Part shown: positions 13,538 to 24,800 of the stretch, piece by piece | How the letters are laid out: every line of letters begins with the position of its first letter | Position numbering within the stretch: position 1 is the stretch's first letter | DNA from: Daphnia carinata | Lineage: Eukaryota; Arthropoda; Branchiopoda; Diplostraca; Daphniidae | DNA length: 64,000 nucleotides | Assembly (NCBI RefSeq): GCF_022539665.2 | Contig: NC_081334.1 | Coordinates: 1,798,001-1,862,000, forward strand | Direction: 5' to 3' | The notes under the pieces: model-generated | What the model was told of the DNA's origin: nothing | What the model saw: only the letters and a program-made list of their open reading frames with translations | Database searches by the model: none | Position numbers and translations under genes: made by a program

Positions 13538-13667
13538 TTAAACAACTAAATAAATAAATGCAAAAAATAAATAATGTTACAAAGTATTTTATTTTCCCTC
13601 CTTCCACCCACAAATCCACCACTATACATATTCCACATAATACAACATACAATATATACAAATACAC

Positions 13668-13991
13668 TTAACTAACACGTTGGCTGCCACGCCACTACTA
13701 TCTACTATAGCTACATCGCTATCTAAAGGATAGCGACCAAGGGGGACTGAGGACAGTCCGGGCTGAAACGGCGATGAGACCTTTACGGAAATGCACATCC
13801 CAGGTCTACATCGCCGTCTCGAACAAGGGATTCCCTATGGTGCATTGCCTATGGGCCATTCGGCCAATCTTGGGCAGTGGCGCTGGTCCACCCCATGGCA
13901 GATAGCCATGGAGCAGAACAGCGCGGCCCGTCCCTGTCAAGCTACAAAAAAAAGGGGATAAAAGGTGGGTGGCAGCCAACGGGTTAGTTAA
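13668..13991. mobile_element. TTAA-flanked MITE (piggyBac-like)
   Basis: A 324-bp unit ends in 23-bp inverted repeats with one mismatch: the left end reads TTAACTAACACGTTGGCTGC and the right end is its complement. The outermost TTAA on each side fits the TTAA target site of piggyBac-type elements. The inside contains further perfect hairpins: CGCTATC/GATAGCG, GGACTG/CAGTCC, an about 14-bp stem CGGCGATG-AGACCT with AGGTCT-A-CATCGCCG, and CCATGGC/GCCATGG. No transposase is encoded, so it is non-autonomous. The superfamily assignment is an inference from the TTAA ends. Confidence 0.7.
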
Positions 13992-14140
13992 CAATAAACA
14001 TTGCAAAACACACACAATACCAAAACGACGAGGCGAAGACGCGGCGACCACGAAGCGAAGACGGGAGGGTGGGCGAGGCGAAGAAGGGATGACCGGCGAG
14101 GCGTAGACGGGACGACGAGCGGGGCAAAGACGCGGCGACT

Positions 14141-14393
14141 GGCGAGGCGAAGACGCGGCGACTGGAGAGGCGAAGACGCGGCGACTGGAGAGGCGAAGAC
14201 GCGGCGACTGGCGAGGCGAAGACGCGGCGACTGGCGAGGCGAAGACGCGGCGACTGGCGAGGCGAAGACGCGGCGACTGGCGAGGCGAAGACGCGGCGAC
14301 TGGCGAGGCGAAGACGCGGCGACTGGCGAGGCGAAGACGCGGCGACTGGCGAGGCGAAGACGCGGCGACTGGCGAGGCGAAGACGCGGCGACT
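14141..14393. repeat. 23-bp GC-rich minisatellite, 11 copies
   Basis: Eleven head-to-tail copies of a 23-bp unit of the form GGCGAGGCGAAGACGCGGCG+ACT, two of them with GGAGAGG at the start, flanked by degenerate partial copies from about 14020 to 14440. Because 23 is not a multiple of three and the unit has no stop codon in some frames of either strand, long open frames run across it on both strands (14001-14489 +, 13984-14514 -). I do not regard them as genes. Confidence 0.92.
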
Positions 14394-14499
14394 GGCGAGG
14401 CGACGGGCGAGGTGAAGACGGGCGTGGAGAAGAGGAAGAAGGCTTTGTTCTGTATCGTAAATGTAAAGAAAAAGAATTACTTAGTGTGAAATATAAGAT

Positions 14500-17400
14500 T
14501 GCTGATGTAGCCAAATGTATGTAAGCAATTTGACTTACTTCTGTTGTCCAATGGCTAGAAATACTGTAGGGCCAGCAAATAGGCAGCAGACGGCAAAGAG
14601 TTGGCAGTCCTATGGTTGAATATTGAATTTATAAAACAAACAAACTATACTAGGTATGAGAAAAGTTTACCAATACCAATATAAATTGTGTTGAGGTACA
14701 TGTCTTTGTCTGTTGGTAGGCTAAGTAGAGTATACAACTACCGAAATGGCTGTGGTTACAGTTGGCACTGCAGCATAAGACGAATTTGGTGCACCTGTTA
14801 GATTACAATTGACAGGAGACCATGAGCGGTTAAAGATTAGAAGAATAATATTATGGTATTCCTACCCATAGGATTTGCATCTTTGGTGACATTCCTCAAC
14901 GGGAAGTATCCTTTACAAATGAAGTTTCATGAGCTAAACCTTAAAAGCAAATCTGCCAGTGAGATTCTGATAACAAAACATAAGTCTTATACCTCTCAAT
15001 GAGCACCAGAATAGTTTGATGAATGCAACATAATGGGTTGCGAATAGTTTTTTGGTTTGACAGCTGACATAGGTGATTACAAGACATGTAACATAAAAAC
15101 CAAGCATTTTGTGGGCTTTACTTGCAAAACACACTCTAGGATGAAAACACACAGAACCACCATTAGATTTTCTTGAACTTTCCCTTGGAATACGACATAC
15201 TTCACAAAAACTTTCGAACACAGGTTTCACTACTCCCAGTCACCAAGTAAGCAGTGGCACAGCAGCGTCATCTTGTTTTCCAATTACTAACCGTAATATT
15301 CGTAAAAATTGAAAATCTTGTTTTTTCGAGACGGGAACGGCACTGATGTGAACTCTTGTAACAAACTTCTTGAGCGTGAATCGAGCGTGAATGGCAAATA
15401 TGGGGGGCCACCCCCCCCCCCATATTTGTATCATTTCAATTTTATTTAAACAAATGCAGCGACCAAAATCATGAACAGCATTTTTATAATATAGCGATTT
15501 AACATGTTTTTGAGCCCGGTTTTTTCAGTCTTTTATTTATTTATCCAAAAACCTAGATATTTCTAGGAAATACATAATTTGGGTTCACAATTCAACAAGA
15601 AGCTTGATTGCACTTCACATCTAGAAATTTCATAACTTCACACATCTCTGGATTTCAAGCTATTAAACATTAATGCTGTCTGACAATACAATTTTCTTTC
15701 TTGAACACCTGCAATATTATTTCGGCCATATGTTTCACGGAAAAAATTCTCCACTGAGACAAGGACGTCGATTGAGCGTTGTCGTGTGCCTATTTCAATT
15801 AAATGGATTACACCTTCATTTTTCTGCTCCGAATACATCATTTTTGCCTGGAATTTTGTTTTGAATGGTATAGTTAGAATACATTGCATTGTGTTCATTA
15901 GCTTTGATCACTTACTTTTTGTCATACGTTCTTTAATTGCGTGAGGCTGTGAAATCGTCGACAGGCGATATCTGAATGAGGAAGTCAGCAAAGAGCTTGC
16001 AGACTCTTGAATAAACTCAAAACTATAAAAATCTAAAGATACCCTGAAATCAAATTGTAAAGAAAATTAATTTTGTTTTCCAGCACTTCAATTATTCACT
16101 GGGAATTACGATTATATCGAATGCAAAATATTAATAGCTCACAGTAAAATGAACAGCTAAATGAATCTAAGCAGCTTTACACTATCCAATTATAACGCAG
16201 ACTGGAGTTTTAACAAAAATAAGGAAAACAATTAATTACGCAAAAAAAGTTAATCAGTACCGGTCCATCTATCAGCCACAGAATAACAGAAATGTGATTC
16301 AGCCTAATCTAGAAAGCAAAACATTTTTTTGTTTTGTTATTGAAGAATGTATGTGTTCACTACAAACAAAAATGAGTAGTTGAAATATCTACCATAAAAT
16401 GCCTCTTTGAATGGCTGATCCTCTGTCATATAATGTCCTTCCAAAAAGTTATCAAACAGTTAAATTGTGTGTCATTGGTTGGCTGCTCTATGTGCTAATG
16501 AAAAAAATGTTGGGTAAACCCATTCAAAAATTCAACGTTAGACATATACTTCTTCTTAACCTCCTGATTTGATCATCCTTGAAAATGGACTGCTGGACAG
16601 ATTAGGAAGCATCCGTAACATTACATTAGCAACACAGTTTTACCCGGGAAATCCTAAACGAGAGAAAAAGAACAATTAAGCTGTGTTGCATTTTACTAAT
16701 AAAAAAGAGTGAAATATTTTGATAGTACATCAAGTTTTATCCTACAGCTGATTAATGGTGAGAAGACAAATGTAATCATCACCCTTGGGGTAGACATTTT
16801 CCGAAGTCCTGTTCGCCATGTCCCTGCTTTCTTTCAGCAGCATTCCTCCTAAAATGGCAAATGTTTGATTAACGTTAGAAAATTAGCTAACTCTGTAGAA
16901 ATGCATTACCATGTGTAACATACTTGATGACGATGGAGAATCCTTGTTCCATCATGCAATAAGAAGCTATATGGCAGTTGCCGGAAAGCCTGGATGGAAA
17001 AATCTATTCATTAGATTGATATTGATGGAATTTTATTGTACCATTTGCCTTTCAATTTATTCATTCGATGCATGTTTATGGGATTTTATCGTACCATTTG
17101 CCTGTCAAGCATTTCCTACTGCATAGGTGTTCGGGAATAATCACGGCTGTACGAACTTTGTGCTACAACTTGAATATGGCTCGTTGTTGTATCTGCTGAG
17201 GGCTTACATTCCCGAAGCTGACTCTTGCTCACAGTTGGGTAAATCTATTAGATGGATTAGAATTTTCATTGATGTGACATAAAGGATGTCATCTAAAATA
17301 ACGGATGAGACGGCACTATATTATGTTGACTTTCTAGACTGCTTCTGCCACGGACAAATCACACCGGCACGCACGACAGATCGTCAGCTGTTGGTAGTGT

Positions 17401-17520
17401 AGGTAGATATAGTCATAATTAGTTAACCGATCCACATCTGCCATATTGCGAAATCATCGCCCTTCGCTTTACAGACGTATGAAAAGAAATCGTGAAAACT
17501 ATGGCAATATGGCAACCCGT
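14500..17520. other. Gene-free AT-rich stretch
   Basis: No convincing coding region. The frame at 14934-15230 (-) encodes 98 residues with several cysteines but no recognisable domain, and is not supported by neighbouring exons. The frame at 16911-17126 (+) is similarly unsupported. I see nothing else I can name. Confidence 0.5.
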
Positions 17521-17528
17521 TTTACCCA

Positions 17529-18262
17529 AATATTTCTGCTGCATCGCGCTAGCAATGTATCAAATATTCGGTGTATTTAAAAAACGATTAACTTAATGAA
17601 AAAAACAGCAATTTTCCCGGAATCAGCATTTAATTTTGAGTATATCTTGTAATATTCAACCAATGCCGATGAGTGCCAGTTTTTGCAGAAATTTTTTTTA
17701 AGCCCGACTAAATAAGCCCGACTTTTCTTATTTTTTCGTTTTCTACGTTTAATTAAAAAACCATAAGACCAATTGAATAATAAATTTGATTTCCATGATA
17801 AGCATTCAATTCTGAATCGAAATCATGTGTTTTAAGCGAAATTTAAAATTTAGCCAAAAATGAAAAAGTGCAAAGGCTATATAGCTTTACTACTTTTGTC
17901 AAAATCGGCGAAAAAATGACATCTCTTGGAATTCGATGAAAAACACTCGGTATAATCAAAATTAATTAACGCTGATTCAGAAAAAGTCATTCATCTTCTT
18001 GTCAAGTTAGCCGTTTTTGAATTACATCGAATATTCGTGCAAAAATAAAACAAGTCGGGTTTAAAATTTTTTCTACAAAAACCGGCATTCATCGGAATCG
18101 TTTGAACATTTTAGGGTATACTCAAAATTGACTGCTGATTTCGACAAAAATGTCAATTTTTTCATTACGTCAACCGTTTTGGAAATACACCGAATATTTC
18201 TGCTGCATCGCGCTAGTGCTGTAGCATACTGGCGCGCTAGCATTGTGTCAAATATTCAGTTC
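17529..18262. mobile_element. Foldback (long inverted repeat) element
   Basis: The left arm (about 17529-17708) matches, diverged, the reverse complement of about 18052-18215. For example, GAGTGCCAGTTTTTGCAGAA at 17671 corresponds to the complement of TCTACAAAAACCGGCATTC near 18071. Both ends carry TTTCTGCTGCATCGCGCTAG in direct orientation. The right half also holds two diverged direct copies of a block of about 110-150 bp (around 17935-18045 and 18110-18205). No protein is encoded. This fits a non-autonomous foldback transposon. The target-site duplication is unclear. Confidence 0.6.
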
Positions 18263-19059
18263 ACGTAGTCTTCCATACAATGCAATACTTTCAGATTCTT
18301 CAAAAATAGATCCGTTTTAAACTGATAATTATGCTTAATTACTACATAATTGAACCTTCTTCTATATTATTCTCTTCTATCTATTTTTGGAGACTCTGGT
18401 TTTTATACGGCTAGAATATGTAAACTCGTCATTAGATGCAATGCCATGCTAAACAAAAATAGTCTACGAAGTAGTCTTTTTGTTTCAATGCAGTTCTGAG
18501 AGCATTTGAAGAAAACAAAAATCTAGTTAACTACTTTTGAATTTTTGCAAATTAAAGAGTTTACAACCTCATGTCTAAACTCTAAAGCTTAGCTATAATA
18601 AATAACAGGCCACACAATGAGGCATGGCTGCCATGTCAAAAGGAGATCTCAGATCAGTGAATGATTGAATTATCAACTTATCATTTATGCAAAATGCAAG
18701 CAGCTTCAGATGAAATTTGTCCTATTTATTGCTAACTGCAAAATCAAAAATGAAAAAAAAGCAAATCAAAATCCAGCATTTAAAACACCCAGAAGCAATG
18801 TTTTTATAATTAAACTAAACGTATGGGAGATGGACCAAAATAAATAAAGTTGATTGGAAGATCTTTGTTGCTAGAACTGAAATTTGGAATTAGTTGATGT
18901 TATACCAAAAGTATGAAAACTAGTTTGAATTTCGTACGTATCGTACATTTAAATCACATACACAGGGACAAAAAAGAGAGAGCAGCGGACGAGAAAAAAC
19001 AAACAAATGAAAAACAAATACTAAGTTATTCAAGTTACTATGACAGCTCTATTACTATA

Positions 19060-21800
19060 CAATTTCACAAGTCACCTTAAGGCATTAAAATACTTGGTGT
19101 ATGCAGTTAGTGTATAGCATCACCAAAGCATTAAACAAGTAACTAATTGCACCTGAAACTCCACTGGCCAGATGGCAGGTCGTATACTTGTGCACATGTG
19201 ATTTTTCCCATGTTAGCTACTTACACATTTAGTGTCACTGTCTTTTAATACATGAATCAAGAGGAAATGAGTTTACAAGAGAGGAAGCTTAACCATAGAA
19301 TCATTACCAGGATGTGTGGAAGTGAAATTATCAATATCACAGCTGCTATAACTTTTAGAATACTTAACTTTTGCACAAAACATTCTCCAATTCATTTTTT
19401 TTCTTTTCCTGACCTATATCAAGAAAATTCAAAACAAATAAATGTAGAAAACTTCTGCTTGTGAAAGTAAACATGTACCTGTAACATTGATTGAAGGCCA
19501 ATAATTCCTTATTGGCTTCCACACACCATTCCAGAACATAACCAATGGTAGTAACTTGAAAAATATCTTGCATCTGTTTTAAATGTTCGTATCTCTCTGG
19601 TAAACCTAAAATCTCTTGCTAATGAATAATAAAATTATGAACAAAATCACCACGAAGGTATTTGCCTATTGTTTCGTTGAAAACTCGTTGAAAAATATGC
19701 TAAGTTGTCTGCTAACCACACGCATCAGACTTCAGATCAGGCTTGCAGCGCCATCTATTGGATTCAGGTTATGCTTGCGACCGCCATCTATTGGATTTCA
19801 TTTAGCTAGCAACGCCATCTATTGGACTTTAGTCAGACTTGTATTCAACCAGGCTTACAACGCCATCTAGTTAGTGCTTAGAAATAAAAATCAACGTCAT
19901 CTAGTGCTAAGAAATAATACTGTTCGCGGTTGGATTAGCAACCACACAACGCCATCTGTTATCGAGATTCATTCATTTAGACTTTCAACTACATGCAGAC
20001 AATTTATGGCCATCTAACGTTGATAAAACCAACCATAAGAATTTTATCAAGAAAGATTAACGTTAACAGATAATGGTGATTAAGTTTCTATAATGGTTTA
20101 CTTACCGAATCGGTATATGAAGTAATTTTGCCGCAAGGTGGTCCCCTAAGTAGCAGCGGCACAATGACTTCCTTTAGCCTTTTCTTGGAATCAAATCAAA
20201 TTTTAGAAACAAACAATGTTCAAGCAATCTATGTGGGTACCTTAGTGTCTGTCAAATGTAAGGAAGGCTTAGTAACTGTAGTAGCAAATTTCTTTTTACA
20301 GGCTCACCACCTAAACATCATTGAAATAGTTTATTAAACACAGTAATATGGGGAGAAGTTGAGGAAGTTCTCCTCAACAAGAGTCACACTTTTTGCAGCT
20401 TTCTAAACATCTGAATGCATTAATTTACCACAAGGTGGGTATTATGGGGTCAATTTTTTTTTATTTCCTCATTTTTTTTCTTTCTGCCTCTGCTCTCCCA
20501 ACCTGTTCCTATTTATTCAGTTTGTATTTGACTGTCAAGCTAGAATTCCTTTACCAACGTTTCTGCTGCCATTAAAATTGTTTACTATAACAGCAAATGC
20601 CAAAACAATCAATATTTGCTGAACAGAAAAGCTTACTGATGAAGCCAATCTCAGAAGTATCTACAGGAACCAAACGAAATAAATTATAATAACAAAATAT
20701 ATAAATTTTCACTCTACACACATAAGAACCTATGCAATCTCCATGGTATCATTCCCCACAGCAGTCACAGACACTATTGGACTGTATTAAATATTTTGTT
20801 ATTAAGAAGCAATTAATAAGGTTTTCAAATACTTGCATAATAAGTTTACAGACATCTGAGCTGTTCCATGCGCAGCTCTTCCTCGGTATTACTGAACTAT
20901 GAACTTACAGTCCAAATATGGACTCCGCTAGAGTGCTTTGCCTGACAGGTTTAACGCCATCTGGCGAAATCCATAGTTTCCGGGGGAAGTGTATATTTTA
21001 GAAGCCGCTTTACCAGGCTATGCTCGTTTTGTTTCATCATTAAGATGATTTTGGATTACTGCTAATGTAACTGCTTTGCTTGGCTATATACTCTAAATAT
21101 AAATAAATATATAAATATACTCTTTCTACTTGAAATTATAAAGGAATTACTGAATATTGATACAACTTCACGTCACTGTAGAAACTTTACTGTAAAGGCA
21201 GAATCATTTGATTTACGCTTACCGACATTCCCAGAGTGGTGGATGAAAAGCTTTCTAAACGATAAAGCATAACGGTAACGTTTGTTCCCAAATCTCTTGC
21301 GTTAACTAAAATGGAAAAACGAAAAATTCGTTCAAGGATTCTTCAATGTGATAGATGTTCAGTATCAATGGTCACCAAAAAAACTTACAGATGACGCTAA
21401 TCTCAGAAAAAATCTATGAAAGGTCAAAGGAAATAAATTATAATAAAAAATTATATGTTTTCCTTCTACACAAATAATTACCTATGCAATCTCCATGGTG
21501 TTATTCCCCACAGAAGTTGCAGCCACTATTTGAATGTATTAAATACATTGCTATCTAAGAAGCAATAATAGAGCGGACTTCTTATTACTTCCTGAGTAAT
21601 CCATCAATATTTCTACGTGTATGCCTTTTCTCTCCTTCCTAAATAAGCTTATTAGCATTTGCAACTAGGCAAATAAGCTATCAACACTATTGTTTTTTAT
21701 CACTTACCATCTCTAATATTAATGAAAACAAATGTCACATTAACATTATTCTGCCATTGTTTCAATTTTTCTGTTATTCTTATCATTCTGTAAGAAAATA
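19060..21800 (-). repeat. Long mosaic repeat, copy 2 (inverted)
   Basis: This is the reverse-complement partner of 6.9-11.85 kb, colinear from 21.4 down to 19.97 kb (partner 6.9-8.25) and then from 19.95 to 19.06 kb (partner 11.0-11.85). The 2.7-kb middle of copy 1 (8.25-11.0) is absent at this junction, which falls in the AGATGGCG array. A second partial copy of the 7.4-7.6 block lies at 21.4-21.58, and the 9.6-9.85 block at 21.6-21.8. Divergence is substantial, so the event is old. Confidence 0.7.
19748..19956 (-). repeat. AGATGGCG array C (inverted)
   Basis: Six units with the complement core CGCCATCT, several as GCCATCTATTGGAT, spaced about 30-50 bp. It is the inverted counterpart of array B and sits exactly at the internal deletion junction of copy 2. 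Confidence 0.8.
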
Positions 21801-24800
21801 ACTTGCAATTATATACAAGAATTCTATTATACCAATCCCCAGAACGTTAGTTGGTTATTTAATTGCCAAACGGTTTTTGAATACCAAGCAGGCATGCTGC
21901 AAGGTCTCATTTTCTTTTTTGATACAGAGTTATTAGTGTTATTACATCCATGTGCTGTGCTTGATCCATGCATTGCTGGAAACAGATAATAGTAACTATG
22001 TCACTCAATGGAATACCTTCATTTATGACTAATTATCTTGTGATTACCCATTTTCTTTAAGAGGACCAAGCATTTTACAGCAATAATTTCAGAAGCATTG
22101 TCAAATGGAAGCACGCCAGTAGCAAGTTATCGAGCATGTCCCAGATAGACTAAATGTTTGCATTTTCAGGCTTCCGATGTTTTGAAAAATGATGAATCTA
22201 AATAAATAAAACCATGATTAAAATTAAAAGTAGGGTAATATTTCTTCAAAGTAAAATATAAAAAATCGAGTATAGTGAATTTAAACCAGGCTTAAAACTC
22301 AACCAGTGCATTCAATTCACACCATCCACGAATGATGTAACACTGCCCACCTATTAAGGCCATTTATGAATAATAAGAATCTACAACAGTAACGCCATCT
22401 ATGAGTAAAATATACATTCTTCTGCCGCCTTCTGTGAATGGTGTAAGACATGCATTCTGAGAGATGTATGTCTCTCGGAATAATATAAGAAGGCTATTTA
22501 ACCTTCCCACCTTTTAATTTTGCGTAAATTTTCCATTTAGATGACAATACATTATTCCGATTCAGAATTGAACGGGAATCCCGAACTTTTGGTTATTTTG
22601 ATGTTGGGCGTGTACTTTTTAAAAATAAATAATTAAAAGCTGAAGATCAAGCGCGAACTTAGATTTAAGCTTACATCAGTACATTGCAAAGAAATTATTT
22701 ATTTATTCTTATTTGCAAAGAAGCAACCGATTAAATTTCGCAACACGTGACGATAAAAACTACTTCCACTCACAAGTCTAACTAAAAAAAAAAAAATTAA
22801 AGTAAGATAAGTAAATCAATAAGTAGTTGCTGTTCCCGTTGAAAGAGTTTTTCATGATTACTGTCCACAAACTGTACGACTAACTGTAATTAACAAAAGG
22901 AAAGTAAAAGAAAACCTAATGACTTCTATAGATGTTTTGCCTTACGGGTTCCACCGACGACAAGACTGTCACGCAGCAGGAAAACAAGCAAGCAAAGACG
23001 AAGATTACAGTAACTCATAATATACCAAGGATTTTGGGATTGTGCCCAGCATTATTGCCAAACGAAGCAATATTGTGTTTGTATACACACGTGTCCTTAT
23101 TAAAGGACAAAATCTGTGACGAAGGGGTCATCGTTTCTCTTATTTCGGGCTTCATTTTCTCTGTATGTTTCTCTTATATATTACTATATTTTTTCATCCT
23201 CTTCGTCATTGCTGATTAAAGAAGAACACGTACGTCTAGTCGTTTGGCCATGTCAGCGACTTAGTCGACGTTGCATCTAAGGACAGCACCATCCCATTCA
23301 AGAAAAAAAAAAGGAAACAGCAAACGGATGATTTAGAAACTACTCTAAAACGGCATATACAAAAGCTGTTTGTTCAACTAAATATATAAACACATGTCCA
23401 ACATAATCCGACAGCGACTTGCTTCGGCTGCTGTTCTCCTTTTCTTTTTCTTTTTTTTTTGTTTATAGGACGGTGCAAATGTCGGTGTCGTTCGACACGC
23501 CTCCGCCACAGCAAAGCTCTTTACATAAACCAGAGAGGTCTCTATAGAGCCTGATATAGAAAGAGGTGACATGGCAGGCCGTCAAAGAGCCCCTTCTTTT
23601 AAGGGCATCCGCACAATGTACTCGACGTGAAAATGAAAAAAAAAAAAAAAGAAATATATATGAGAATAGCTTTTTTTTTCCCCCTTTAAACACAAGAGAG
23701 GCAACAACTTTTTTGCACTCTATTGATCTAGCTCGTGAGTGAGAGGGAGAAAGGCAAGAGACGCAAATTTACTGGCTGTCTGTCACGAAGGCCCAAATAC
23801 GGTACAAGAGGATGTGTTGGCGCAAACAGCACAACAGCAGGCTCGGATTGTAAAAGGCGATAGAAGAAAAGCCAGTCAGCAGCAGTAAGACGAGAACGAA
23901 AGAACAGGAAAGGGGGAGGAAAAGAAAAAAAAAAAGCTGGGATTGCACTCAAAGGATTGACACGGTAAGATGATATCGTCATAGAAACGACGTAAAAGAC
24001 GACGAAGCTTCTTGCCGGCTGTCTCTAGCGGATCATGTGATTCCAGCGTAAATATCCCCCGTTGGTTGGACTGTTGCGTGCTTTGTCCGCTTCTTGTGCG
24101 GCCATTGCGTTTGGCTATTGCCATCGATTGCTGATGTAACAAGCCAAATCGAACGATAGTAACAAAAGCGATGTGTGTGTGTGTGTTACTCGTCGTGTAC
24201 CATGTATAGTCGACAGCACTTACTTGATGTATGCCATCAGCCAGAAAGGCACAACGAATTGCCATGCAATTAAAAGATTTGTTCTCCTCTTCTTTTTATG
24301 TTTCTCTCTCTGTCTCTGTTTTCGGATGGGAGTTGTTTTGTTTGCACCGTAAATTCGCCAAGCAAGAGTTGGCTTATACACGCCAACTTGCACCTGGCAC
24401 CCACCCGTGTGGTACAGTCTGCTTTAATTAAGGACGTCAATCGACTCGGCAATGCTTAGCGGTCGGGCCCTCCACAACATACAACTTGGATGTCTTCCTA
24501 TACGTTGGAGTTCTCCTCGTTATTTTTACGCTTGTGTATCTATACAACCGCAGATCGATTAGCGAAACGTAAACGCTATATGCCACAAAACTTGTATATT
24601 TCTTTTCATATTTTTTTTTAAGAAGGGCAAAGCAGGAAAGACATAAAACATAATAAAAAAAAAAAAGTTAGGCTATTATCAAACTCAATTCCTTTTTTTT
24701 TAAGTAGGCCATAATACGTAATAGTAAAGTACTATAGAACATACCGCTAGGGAAATGGCTTTACAAGTCGATTGACAATGAAAGAAAAAACATAAGCTGC

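Noticed and set aside
13984-14514. Long frames on both strands (162 and 176 residues) over the 23-bp repeat
   Set aside because: They are produced by a stop-free tandem repeat whose period cycles through all frames; composition is repetitive and no domain or splice support exists.
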